This document shows positions 20,158 through 31,704 of a DNA stretch of 64,000 nt, piece after piece. A model generated the notes under the pieces. That model was not told the DNA's origin. It made no database searches and worked only from the letters and a program-made list of their open reading frames with translations. A program made the position numbers and the translations under genes. The stretch comes from Xylogone sp. PMI_703. Taxonomy: Eukaryota > Ascomycota > Leotiomycetes. Every line of letters begins with the position of its first letter. Position 1 is the first letter of the stretch. The stretch covers positions 4,340,001-4,404,000 of the forward strand of contig JAJTUQ010000005.1 of assembly GCA_021399445.1 (NCBI GenBank), in the 5' to 3' direction.

Positions 20158-21640
20158 ATGGGGATTATTTTTTGTATTTTCCTTGTTTTACAGCGCTTAT
20201 GCTTTAGGGAGGTTCCTAGTTAATATCTTGATACCTTCACATTGGTGTTCATCTTGTATGCTTCTGTGCATGCTAGCTACTGCATTATGGAAGGGTCGTT
20301 GGTTGATTGAGAATCTGGCAATATTGATACCATAGTTATTGAAATAAAAGCTGATTAGTGGTGTAACTGTGGCAGTTCTGATTTCAAATGTCCGTGTCAT
20401 GTAGCATGTGACTCAGTCGCCCTTGAGTCACAAGCAACTGAATATGCCAAGACGAAATACAACATGCCGAAATCAACTGTGCCAAGAGCAAAAGAGATCT
20501 AAACTCATACACTACTAAGTCATCAAAAGCTTCCATATAAACAAAACAAATAATTATGCATATATTCATCCAAAAGAGAGATCCTAACTTTGAATGCTTC
20601 GCAAGAATACAGTAATCGACCGGTCCAATGTTCCAAAATGCACTCACTGCTCAAAGCTGCTTGCTGCACCAATCACATGCAACAAAACCCTTCAACCAAC
20701 CAACCCAACTATTCCCAATCATAATTCTACATTAAACCTCCTCCTGGTGAATGCTTAACTTCTTTCTCCTTATAGCCAGGGTTCAAGAAGTGTGGTGAAT
20801 AAGCATTATTCTGTACAGGGACTTGAATACATTCAGCTGTTTTGTTCAGTGAATGAGATCTCCAAATTGAATAACTATACTGAACTACTCTATGTTCATA
20901 GATGAGTGAATAATTTCCCTGTTTATACCTTGATGATATACATAACCCACGGTGGATCGAGTTGCAGTCGCTTTACGGATACCTAATGGACCGCAATAAT
21001 GAAATCCTAGGTATTGAGCGCATTCTTCAAAATGCGTTTGACATGACCGAATCGAAGATACAGAATCCCAAATTATACGTGGGAGTGAATGACGCACATT
21101 GGGAGTTAATGGCATATTTCAAATGGATCATGAAATGAAACGAAAATATCATGATCGTGGGCCACGACTGGAGATTTGTGGTCCCGACGAGGAGAAAACA
21201 AAGGACAACCCTGTAGCTAGGAACTGAGAGTTTCGGGTCGACCTCCACCGCGCTAGGCATCTATAAGATTGGCTGGGAACTACAGTGGCTTGCTAAGTGG
21301 GCTGAAGACACGTATTGGCCATGGTTTAATGAGAATGCATTGGTTATAGTTTAAAGGGAATGACCTCCATTTGGCCAGTAAGTAATGAGATTGATTTTTG
21401 TCTTTTTATTGGATAGACATTCCATCTTCCTATCTTCCCATCTTTCTAACTTTTACATTTATACATTTGTGTCCTTTATGCTCTATTATCATTATATACC
21501 TTTCATGTCATTTTGAAGTTCATATATTCTTATTCTTGCAAATATTATGTCGTCTCTCTAAACTCATCTTTGGTATTGTCTTACTAGGTATTTTCAACTA
21601 TAACTCTTCACTCTACGTTTCTTGGTACATTATGCTAATA
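20158..21640. other. Intergenic, no gene seen
   Basis: AT-rich sequence without a convincing coding frame on either strand; short minus-strand frames near 20885-21260 have no domain. Confidence 0.5.
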
Positions 21641-21650
21641 ATCTACTCCT

Positions 21651-22143
21651 TAGAGCGGTCTTTAGGTGAAGTTACACCTGGTGGCTTTATAACGTCAAGC
21701 CGTACAGCAAGAATAGGGGCAAATAGATTTCGATTTGCTCCTGAGAGGACGAGTGCTCGAAACCGTTGTCGTAATTTGGTTAGACTATGGAAAAGGACAG
21801 AGACCGTTGAGAAGAGAAAGGAACTTGCATTTCTACTTATTAAAGCGATAGAAGAGGAAGTATGTATAAAACGATTACATTTGGCTTGGGCTTTTCTGAT
21901 CTTTTGCGGACAGGACGAGGTATGGAAGTCAATGTCTCTGTATATCTCATGGAAACAGAGAAGAGAGTAGCAGGAGAAACAGTCACTTGTAGTCATTCTT
22001 CTGTACTCTCTGTGGCCAGTAAGTTTCCTATTTTTGGCACTTTGTCAGGATTTATCTAACATATCATCAGGTTATGATCAAAGATCGAACTGTCATTATC
22101 ACTCTCCATCTTATAAGAAAGATAATATAGTCGGATTTGGGTG
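21651..22143 (+). other. Possible gene or gene remnant, unidentified
   Basis: An acceptor-like TGCTAATAATCTACTCCTTAG is followed by an open stretch with coding character (EVTPGGFITSSRTARIGA, then RNRCRNLVRLWKRTE). A possible 54-nt intron (GTATGT to GCGGACAG) follows, then further open sequence. A second possible intron (GTAAGT near 22019 to ATCAG near 22070) leads into a short Tyr/His/Ser-rich tail ending near 22141. The frames do not join cleanly and no ATG-containing first exon is evident upstream. It could be a multi-exon accessory gene I cannot resolve, or a decayed one. Confidence 0.3.
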
Positions 22144-23914
22144 ACCGTATGGACCATCAAGAAGATTACGAAATCTCCTATACCCTTGCGGATCTAAGTA
22201 TAGTAGTCTTTACTACTTTGGAAAACTGGTCGGCATTAGGTGATGATGGCGAAGAAGACTTAAAGATGTAAATAACTCTGAACACTATATGTCTGTTATT
22301 TTGCTTCTTTCTAAGCTTCCTTCCGCTCAGGATTTTAATCCTCAATCCTGTCAATATTCCAGAAGACATCTTGTTGACAAGAATTATCTCAGAAATTTTG
22401 GTATAGCCTTTGCGATGAGGCCTGCCTAGAGCGAGTTCAATGTTCTTAAGAGGCATCGCAGTCAATTTATATCATCATCTGCAACCTCTAGTGGTAACAT
22501 GGCATCGTGCCATATTAAAAGTTGTGGGTGCAGCCAACTGTTTGGTTAACGAGTATGATTGTAAGAGGATATGCTGATACTGAGAGACTGAACCAAAGTT
22601 CCAAGCTCCTAGGAAGAAGTTAATGAAATTCAGGACAAAGTCATAAGTCAATAGGAACATGTTATGTGATACTCTGTATCAACGTTCTGCAAGGAGACAA
22701 CATTCCAAAGGTCTATCCGGAGTAGGCATCTCGGGCTGTAAGAGAACATTTAACTTTGGCACTCTAAACTAGGCTTTTCACCACTTCAAAGCCTTGCCAA
22801 GAACAGAAAGCCGGGGGGGATGTGGGATTACACCATTCAAGAGCATTCCAGCAAGGCACAAGTGGACCCGAAGACATGCTTCGCTGGAAGCATTTATACT
22901 AAACACTTTTAGGCATTGCAACGAGATAAGGGCTGCGTGTTGACACTCTGGACCTTCTTGACCTGATGTGACGTTGAGGAAGGTCAAGGCAAGAAGAGTA
23001 TCTCAAAGAACTTATCAAGAATTCGACAAGCCTATTACGAAACTAGACTTGGTCCATTTGCTAGATAGCTCAAAATCCCCGCGAAAATTTAATCATTCTC
23101 TCTTGAAGTAAAGGAATGTACTTTTCAAGGTGTCCTGATTTAGCTAATAGATACTTGCGTTCTAAATCTGTTGTAGTACTCTCGGCACTTTGCTCCGATA
23201 TTCTGCATCTCGCAAACTATCAGCCTAAGCAATCTTTTGACGTGAAGAACCACCACCACCGCCCAAGCTGCTAAGTTGCGGGAGCCATTGCCAGCCGTCG
23301 TATATCGGATAGCAACAGCAGAAGAGACTCCTTCAGATCATCATGAGCATTGAGTAATTTGAACAATGTCCCGTATCGGGGTTTCAGCAGTAAATGACAT
23401 TGAGAGAAAAGTCGCCTACCTGGTACTTGGCGAGGCTGATTCTGTACGGTATTTAGGGAGATGTGCACCCGGGTTGCGGGTAGTGCTTACTGTGGGTAAC
23501 GCGCTGCCAGGCAACTGCCGGGTGCAAAGACACGGTAAAGCTTGGGGCTCTGCGTAGGGCTCAATCTAGTGGAGCCGCCGCTGAAAATCCCCGTCCCGCT
23601 GCTTCCACCCTGGGAGAGGTGGAAAGTACAGGACCCTTAGCGAACTCCACTCCGCCTGGGGAATTGACATTGATTGAAGGGGCTTGCCGGATGACACAGC
23701 TTACCGCGACGCGTTTTGGTTGAAGGATTCACGCATGTCTTAGGGTAATCAAAGAGAGTCTGGATGGGCTATTCTTAGGTCGCATAGACTAGACTCGATG
23801 CGGCGGTATGAGGGCGAGGCGCCAACCCTGAGCTGCATCTTCGTCACAGAAAACTACAGCCAAACAACACGAGACACGCAAGACGAGTCTACGATCTCTC
23901 CCCAGTGTTTTTGA
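22144..23914. other. Region of short coding-like fragments on both strands
   Basis: Contains a plus-strand 41-codon piece starting with ATG at 22149 (ends LGDDGEEDLKM) and minus-strand pieces at 22778-22987 (ALISLQCLKVFSINASSEAC) and around 23280-23450 (FKLLNAHDDLKESLLLLL). None can be joined into a gene and none is recognised. The appearance is that of decayed accessory genes. Confidence 0.35.
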
Positions 23915-24166
23915 AGGAGCTCCATCTTTGGGACTGCGGAGTATGAAGACTGGGCCGGAAAGAACGGAGTTTTGCGTGTTCAACCTCTGGAGCTCGAAGG
24001 CCAAGAAAAGCCTCCCAAGGCTGGAAACTGGTCAGAAGATGAATGCTACCGTATCTACCACCTATCCAAAGCAATCTTGCTCACAGCGGTCCATCCAAAG
24101 CCCTCTCTCTTGTGGCATCCCCTGCCAAACATTGGGAATGTGCCGCGCATTGAAGATGCCCGATAA
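23915..24166 (+). other. Coding-like fragment, unidentified
   Basis: An 83-codon open stretch without a start, containing YEDWAGKNGVLRVQPLELEG and GNWSEDECYRIYHLSKAILL. It has the composition of real protein but no recognised motif, begins just after an in-frame stop and ends at TAA. Likely a gene remnant or an exon of a gene disrupted by frameshift. Confidence 0.3.
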
Positions 24167-24378
24167 CAGCCGGAAAGGTAGAAGAGACAGGATACGATAA
24201 TTGCGAAGATAAGCCGCGGGAGGGTCTTCCTATTGTTGGCCGCAGAGAGGCTCTTTCTTTTCAATGCCACCAGTCTCGGGATGTCTAGCTCTTTATTTAG
24301 TGACAGCCAACCGCTCTGACATAGCGGGATCCCTGGTGGAAATTGAAGGTTAAAATAAAAAGTAGACAAGATGTCTAA

Positions 24379-24744
24379 AAATACCTTTGCACCAAACTGT
24401 CCACAGAGCCCTTAGGATGCACTGATCCGACCATTCCGGCTTATACACATACAAACTCTCTCAATAGCCTCGAAGACATCCGTATTAAAGCGATCTCACT
24501 TCAAGGAAAGCAACAGCGGCAACATGTGATTCGTACAGCTAAAAAGCGAGCTGAGCGTTGCCTGACGCATGAAGAGCCCTGGTGCCCCGACACCTTGCAG
24601 GAACCTTATTTCCGCATTTGGATTGCCGTTTTGGAGGGTCCGCCTCTTGAATCATCAGCCTCAAGCCACCAAAGGGACGAAGAAATGAGATCAACAACTC
24701 TCGTTACCACGTCCGATCATTCAGCCCTCCTGCCGCTAAGGTAA
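24379..24744 (+). other. Coding-like fragment, unidentified
   Basis: A 121-codon open stretch, coding-like from about 24440: NSLEDIRIKAISLQGKQQRQ, then HEEPWCPDTLQEPYFRIWIA. It may belong with the fragment ending at 24166, the intervening ~210 bp holding stops in all useful frames. No family recognised. Confidence 0.3.
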
Positions 24745-24914
24745 AATCAGGGGCCTCTCCTCGACAATGCGAGGAGTACGGTAGTAATTACGGTACAGAC
24801 GCCAGCACTCAGTGGGGTAAGATGCTGCTGGTCTATCCAATGCGGCTCGAAGAAGATAAGAGGCGGTGTTTGTTATTGGAAATAAGATGATCTTGGATTT
24901 TCTGACTGGGTGGG

Positions 24915-24922
24915 TATATTTA
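24915..24922 (+). promoter_or_regulatory. TATA-like element
   Basis: TATATTTA about 147 nt upstream of the PLAC8 gene start, followed by a CT-rich leader. Confidence 0.5.
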
Positions 24923-25068
24923 TCGGTGGTCCACCTCTCTTACAGTTCTCTTGATTTGCTCTTCTCGTTCCTCTTCATACTCTCGTTTGAACATTTTCGG
25001 AGAGTATTCTATTCTATCCTTCTTATTATTCATCTCTTTCTTCGTTCTGATACCATATCTCCATAAAC

Positions 25069-25798
25069 ATGGCTAATCCTAACGCTCCTCGACCTGCTGA
25101 TGATGATATTGGTGACTGGATCAATCGTGTGAAGGCTTTCGTGAACCAGCCCTCAACTGTTACGGCAGCCAAACCAGGCCGCAATGCTTGGAGCACCAGC
25201 TTCTTTGGATGCTTGACTCCGGTTGATACCTGTATGTCACTATAGTTTTGAAATTATGATCTAAAGCGTCTAACTGGACAATCTCCAGGCTGCATCACCT
25301 GCTGTTGCCCATGTGTGACCTTTGGCAAGACCCATCATCGTCTTCGAAAGGACCCTAACTTGGCTGGATATTCTCCAATCAACGCATCCGTAAGCAATTT
25401 CTTGTACATAACTGCATCTTTAGAATTTACCAGCTAATAATTTTCTTACGGGTAGTGCATCGGCTGGTTCGCTTCGAACTACTTCTGCTTAGGATGGCTC
25501 CCCATGGTCCTGCAAAGACATGATATCAATGAAAGATTCAACCTGGAAGGTGACTTTCCCGTGGACTGCCTGAAGGCTTGGTGCTGTGGTTGCTGTGAAT
25601 TGTAAGTCCTCCAATGGAGCTGTGCTGAATTTTATTCAGTCATATTTGAACGTGTTCAACTGACATTTTCCTCCTAGAATCCAACAAGATAAAGAGGCCG
25701 AATACCATCTTGCACACCAGGTACCATTGGCTCAGCAACCAGGCTTGAAGGAGGGCATGCAGATGCCTCAAGGCCCGGTTACTCCTGCCACTGCGTAG
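25069..25798 (+). CDS. PLAC8-family cysteine-rich membrane protein
   Basis: Exons are 25069-25231, 25289-25389, 25456-25601 and 25678-25798 (176 aa). All introns are short with GTATGT/GTAAGC/GTAAGT donors. The family signature is clear: WSTSFFGCLTPVDTC, then CCITCCCPCVTFGKTHHRL, then a hydrophobic segment (CIGWFASNYFCLGWLPMVLQR), DCLKAWCCGCCEL and QQDKEAEYH. Fungal and plant members are plasma-membrane proteins linked to metal (for example cadmium) tolerance or cell-size control; which applies here cannot be told. The Gln/Pro-rich C-terminus is usual. The ATG chosen follows a CT-rich leader and is the first in the frame. Confidence 0.92.
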
Positions 25799-26053
25799 AA
25801 TAATATATGATACCCCTACCGTTCTGATACCTGTGAACGAATACCGATCAGGCATTTCCTTTTTTTTCAAGATAATGTAGTTATCTAATCAAATTTGCTA
25901 GTTAATAGCATTTGAGTATTATACCTCAATACGGGCTTCTTGCGACCGTCTTCCACCTTGTAAAGCGTCTGTTTTTCATAAAAAGTTATATGTGCCAGAG
26001 CTACGAAAATTACCTAATGAGACTGACTGAAAGCCCTCATCCGCCTTAGAGAA

Positions 26054-28115
26054 TTATAGAAGTATAGCTATAATCAATCCTATGATCAGAGACACGCCGG
26101 GGCCTATCCTAACTCCAGAGTTAGTAGTAGGAGTGGGTGAGGCTACTGCTGTCCCATTGCCTGTGTACGAAACATTGACTGCGTTCTCTGTATAGGCAAT
26201 CAGGGCAAACGGGACATACGACCCGTTGTTGCTAACATCGAAGGTAAACTGGACATTACCTCCGCTGGGAGCATCGACGCTATTTCACTCGTGCGATGAT
26301 TAGTTTAGGTACACATTTGATCTTGGAGAAGGTATAGTGATCTCGCACTTGGCATATGTGTTCCCATCTGAGTCCAGCACAGTCACATTATCCACAGTCC
26401 CACCCAGACTGACGCCGAGATTGTAGTGTCCGTCTTGGAGCGCTCCGAGATCGACCGCGATGTAGCTGAGGGATCCGTCCCCATTGGGATTACGCAGCGT
26501 GGTGTTGGTGCCAGAGAGGGTGATAGTTGAACTATCTGCTCGTAAATGCAGTGCTGGAGATTGCTTCACATTATTATCCTCTTCCCTCTTGACTTGTGAC
26601 GAGGGACATCCCCCGGCGACGCGGTAGAGCACCTTTTGCCCTTTCTTGAGCCCGCAAATCCTAATCAAATTGCTGAGAAGAGGCCCCTGCGTTCCGGAAT
26701 TCTGATACCTCTCGATGCACAATGCGCTCTGGACGTTGCCCACTTGATTGAATTGAGCTGCATTGTACTCTCGTTAGGACATTCACATATCGCATGCTGG
26801 CTTTAATCTGGACCTCACCTGGTGGGTATTCATCGCACTGATATGTTCTTGGGGCCGTTGCTTTGTTTGCCTCTAGTGTTCGAGCTGTCAATTGCCGACA
26901 ATCACCATCAAAGAGCTTGTAGAAGAGGGCTACTTGCCTGAGCAGAACATTGAATCGCACTTGCCGGTTGTGATTCGGTTGCTGTAACCCCCACCGTTGT
27001 ATTCGAGGATATCCTCATCATCATTGAGCCCCGCTGCGATCTGGTTATTGGCTTTCCTTAGGCGCATGCCTAGACTCGCTATTAGTTACTCGTATACTGT
27101 ACCGGAAATCAAGCCTTGCCTCGACATGTGCTGTCTATCGGCTGGTCCGTCTGCCCAGCGATATTCTTGATTTCCAGTAGGGCAAGTGTCTCCCCTGTTG
27201 GTGTGTAGCATACTTGGGTGCAGCTCGTCGGCCACGGGTACCGCCGTACTTCTAGATCCTGAGGTACTGCGGAGCTCGTGCTACAAGCACCTGTTGTGTA
27301 CACTGTTGAGGCCGTCGCCGTTGCCGTCACTGAAAGGCTCGTCGATTTGCTCTCTGATACCGATATGCTTTCTGATATCGAGGCCGCTGTACGAATTTGG
27401 CTTGGGGTTGATCTAGAAGTTGAAGATGAAATTGAGGTTGAGGCTGAGGATGATCGAGAGATCTTTTGGCAAAGTCCATCTCCATAACACCTTTCACCTT
27501 CTGAACAGCCTTAAAGCTTTATTTCAGTACAATTGAATCCATCGAAAAACAATCGAAGGCGTCAATCTTACAATAGCCGCCATCACATGCTATCTCATCC
27601 GCTTGACAGCAGACTTCGGCACCATCAGCAGCCTGCATGCACTCGAAGCCAGAATCGCAGGAGCCATCGCCGCAGCAGATCGATCCTTCAGGGAGACAGA
27701 AGCCTTTATTACATGTCTGAGCCGTCTTTGGACAGCAGAGACCGGGCATATAGCAATTTGCAGTTGTAGGGCAACACGTCCTCTCGGCATCTGTGCACTA
27801 ATTCTACGGGTGAGGACCCGAGTCTAGAACGAATGGTGGAAGGGATCTTACACAGAGTGGGTCTTCTGCAGGACAACAGCTTTCTCCATTGGGACAGAAG
27901 ACCCACGGTGAGGGCAACGGGCACGTCTCCTCTTGTCTCAGTCTCAGTCTGAGGAAAGAGTTGACGTTTTGCTCAAGGATTCCCCCAAACCTTGAGAGGA
28001 ACACGGCCTGGTACGGTCCGCCGCTAAAAGCATGGATCCTTCCATCGAAAATAGTGTTCGCTAGGGAGATGGTAAGAATCTCCGTAATAAAGCAAGCAAT
28101 GAGTAAGAAGTACAT
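26054..28115 (-). CDS. Secreted Cys-rich protein with NucA/NucB-type nuclease motif, GPI-anchored
   Basis: Exons (minus): 28115-27852, 27797-27572, 27509-27120, 27069-26938, 26884-26819, 26757-26349 and 26279-26054 (570 aa). Signal peptide at residues 1-19 (MYFLLIACFITEILTISLA). Two Cys-rich, granulin-like blocks follow (CPNGESCCPAEDPLC; CCPKTAQTCNKGFC), then a Ser/Thr linker. The CDEYPP motif at 354-359 with a downstream ERYQNSGTQG segment matches the pattern of NucA/NucB DNases (their DEYPFA and EN-QGG motifs). A beta-rich C-terminal domain ends in a hydrophobic GPI-type signal (PGVSLIIGLIIAILL). Introns 3 and 4 appear to use GC donors (GCAAGG and GCAAGT), the only way found to keep frame. 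The last intron could alternatively start at a later donor, but would be only 33 nt. Nuclease activity is not certain. Confidence 0.72.
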
Positions 28116-28184
28116 TCTGTTGAAGTCAGTAGTGATAAAAAAGCGCAACTGAACTCTGAACCTTTAGAGGATCCTACATAATAG

Positions 28185-28194
28185 TATTTATATA
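28185..28194 (-). promoter_or_regulatory. TATA box
   Basis: TATATAAATA on the minus strand, about 70-79 nt upstream of the ATG at 28115. Confidence 0.6.
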
Positions 28195-28768
28195 ACTCAC
28201 CCCATATATAGTCGGAGACGGCACAGTGAAGGATTCAGTGCACTGTGTATTGGGGAGCCTTGCCAAGCCACTAGTATAATTAAACAATTTGTACCAAATG
28301 CTTAAACCTATTAAGCATATATATTTCCTTATCCGGATAAGTGCGGCGTATACATATTTTCTACACATTGTATCTTCAAAGCTCTTAGACAATATTTTTC
28401 CTTGATAGAAGTTTTATACTATAGCCCCGAAATTCAGAGATAGGGCTGATATTCATGATAAATCTGGAGATCGGTGCCAGTTGCTGGCTTCTAACCATTG
28501 CACTCAAGTCGCACGGAGACTTTGATTTAGTACAACAGACAACTAGGGCTATGTGGTGCCCTAGAATCCGGCAACAGCGGGTGTGAGGTTCGAGCGGGGC
28601 TTTCTATGGTCCCTTGAACTTTGAATTCTGAGTGCTGTCCGAGAATCTCGAAAATTCGTAAAAAATCGCTGAAGTGAATAGCCACCACTCATCAAGTCAT
28701 GACATTCATTCATTCATATTTACTCTATCCTCTATCTCCCCTCTCTAAAAGATTTTAACCCCCCACTC
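28195..28768. other. Intergenic, upstream of nuclease-like gene and 3' of PLD
   Basis: AT-rich for the first ~240 bp. A segment near 28480-28620 has a GGTTCGAG motif reminiscent of a tRNA T-loop but cannot be folded into a tRNA. No gene seen. Confidence 0.5.
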
Positions 28769-31704
28769 TCAGGTATAGATCACCTCCGTCAAAGCATTCA
28801 ACTCCAATCCCTCCTTCGCAAAATCCACCCCATCCATAAACGAAAGCGGCATCTCCACGAGATTGCCCCGTACCCTATCTAACCAGTCCTTCAACTCATC
28901 CACACCGCCCGGGAACTCCTCCTTGACGACATGTCCGTAAGGATACCTTGATGGTTTCTTGTCTTTCTCATCCTTGGGACTAGGAGAGAGAAAGTACTGG
29001 CCGTAGAAGTTCTGGTAGTCATCCCAGTTGCGGACATTATCGGCCGGCACGACGTGGAATGCTTTGGCGAAGACTTCGGTGTTCGTTCTTGCGGTGCCGT
29101 TCCACAGATTGGAGAAGTTGTGAGACAGGACGTCTTCGACTAGGAGATCGGCTGGAGAGCCCCAGTCGTAGACATTAGGATCCATGGACACTGGAGTGAA
29201 ATTTGCGTTTGGCCTAGTCCAGTCTTGTGCGGGTAGGAGACCGAGGTGTTTGCGGAAGATTTGACGACGGAGTGATGCTGCGAATCTGGACGCTTGGTAT
29301 GGCTCGCCGTCCATGCTGGATTCAACTGGGGTCGGGTCTTCGATTACGACAGCAATCTCAGAGTCATGGGTGCCGAGTTGAGATCGATCGTTCAAGTTAG
29401 CACTGCCACAGATCACGACTCGGTCATCTGCAATCAGGATCTTAGAGTGAATGTACAGCTCTTCACTGACGAAAGCATCCATCTCAGCCTCTTTGCTACC
29501 TGCCCAGGGGATATCCCTGATGGATATACCATTATCTTCGTAACAAGCGCTGACGGTGTCATAGCTGCTTCCTGGCTCTCCGGAAACCCTTTGTGTGGCT
29601 TGCTGATAACGATCGTACTCCCGGTGATGTTGTTCTGAAGTAGCTCCAGTTCGCTCTCCACGTCCATAGTAGCCTGCGCCAACCATATCGTCATGCTCCT
29701 TTCTAGCATCCTCATAACTGATGCCACTGCTCTCTTGCACCTCATCCATCGCTTGTCCAGCATTGATTCGATCATAATTTCGCAGGTTATAGAACCGGAT
29801 ATATTTACTGGCATCCGGTACACCTGCCTTTTGGAGCTTCTCAATGATGCTGTTTCCTCCACGGCAGATAGAAAAGTATTGAAATTCCATGATAGCTCGA
29901 GTTCCAAGAGCATCGTCACCATGAAGATCCCCGGCAAAACCTGGCACCGAGGGAATGCAAACTATTACTTTGTAGTTCTGGCCCTCTTGATAAGCTCGTA
30001 TAATACGGTCAACAATAGCGGCGCCGATTTTGTTCATGACAGGATGCTGAGCATCATCCGTAGCGGTGATAAAGAACTGGTTCTCAATATAGATAAAATG
30101 CTGAGATTTTTCGATAACGCCGATATAGGCATTTGCAATAGAGTGCTTCACATGTGAGCATAATTTTTTTTAGATTGCATTGAGTTAACTCACTTCAGTG
30201 GCTACACCGTGACTCCATCTTGAACAACTGCGGACAAGCTGGATTGAAACGCCAGCAGGATGATTGTGGCTGTGATGTCCGCCACCGCCTGCAAACCTCT
30301 CGAGGCCTTTGTTTAGCCCAGTTTGCACTCGGTCATAGATACTACCAACTCCTCCAGGAAGATAATGGTGGCGTTGTACGACGGCATCTGGATCATCTGG
30401 TACGGGAGCGAAGGCTCTTGCCCTTGAACCATCTTGTTTGTACTAAATTTTGAAAATGTCAATACTTACGATTTTACCAGAACGAATTGTCAAGAGAGTC
30501 TTCTTGCCAGATCTCAGGAAAAGAAATTGTAAATGAAGGACAGCTTACATATGGATCCTCTTCTCCATCAGCGCTCATCATCGACAACGCCGTATATCTA
30601 TCATCCTTTCTCACATCATACTTCTCATAGTAGATAAAGTTCCACCTTTGAACGAAGTGAGCCCTCAGATCCTCAACTACTGGGCCTTGTAGAGAAATCG
30701 AGATATCTGACCATCCCATTCGAGAGTTCTTAGTTCGGTCTAGCTTATTCTGCTCCCAGTTCGACACATTTGCGAAGTCATAAATCCGAGCATTGTTGAA
30801 GTCCTGCCCGGGGAACACGATGTCATCGAGGTTTGCAGGATGAGCATCAGCAATGGGGTGCTGGTTGACATCCCAGCGACCAAAGCACATATCTAAGCCG
30901 CCCATAAAGGCAAGTTTACCGTCGATGAGACAGAGCTTCTCATGATGAGCCCAGTAAAGAACAACGTCATCATTCACGCCGTACAGTTTCGATAGTGTCT
31001 CCGAGGGAAGCTTGCATAGATCCAGGGTCTTGAAGGAAAAATCCTTAAAAGTAGATTTGATTTCGGATTCGATCACCTGGCCACTGGGAGCATGGTCTGG
31101 ATGTCTGAACACGGCAATATTCGGATGAACCTCAAGCGCATGCTTTGTATGTGCAGAATCCACTAAAAAGGATAGAGAATAGATAATCAATCTTCGGAAA
31201 AGGATAGACTATGATAAAACGAATATATAAGGGGGAAAATATTGAGATGAAAAATAAATTGAAAAATCACTTACGGGTCAAAACGGCCTCAACCTCCTTA
31301 TACACTATAATATTAACCTTCACACCCCTTTCTGCAGCCTCCACAAGCATTCTATCCAGCCGGTACTTCTCATTCTCAGATGGTGGTCGTCTTAGATATA
31401 ACTCGGGACTCAACCACCAATCCAGGATCCAAATACTCTCCTCCGCCCTCTCAATTGCCTCGGATACGGCCCAGAAGTACCCACATCCGTCTACATACCA
31501 TTTGGCGTGGTTACCGGCACGAGGGGCCGCAAAGCTCAGGTACCGGTTGTCAGCCGTGTGCTCGTGGTGCTTGTGACAGAACTCGCCCACAGTAGTGTGG
31601 CAGTGGATTTCGCTTTCAAAGATGTCCTTGATGTCACCTAGAGCTCTCCTTGCATCAGCGGCGAAGCTGTCAAAGGTTGATTTGGCTGATCCAAAGAACG
31701 ACAT
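28769..31704 (-). CDS. Phospholipase D (two HKD motifs)
   Basis: Hydrolyses phosphatidylcholine to phosphatidic acid and choline. Exons (minus): 31704-31275, 31162-30549, 30442-30194 and 30145-28769 (889 aa). Introns are 112, 106 and 48 nt. HKD motif 1 is HHEKLCLID followed by GKLAFMGGLD; motif 2 is YIHSKILIADD followed by GSANLNDRS. The IENQFF motif and a C-terminal extended PLD region are also present. There is no PX or PH domain before the first catalytic half (it begins with a short N-terminus, MSFFGSAKSTFDSFAADARR), so this is the short fungal PLD type rather than full Spo14/PLD1. A His-rich loop lies in the linker (GGGGHHSHNH). It probably acts on intracellular membranes. Confidence 0.93.

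Noticed and set aside
26280..26312. A 33-nt last intron in the nuclease-like gene (donor GTACCT)
   Set aside because: Keeps the frame but is shorter than any accepted intron here; the 69-nt alternative with GTGCGA gives a smoother protein.
28480..28620. tRNA-like segment with a GGTTCGAG motif
   Set aside because: T-stem arms do not pair and no acceptor or anticodon stem could be drawn.
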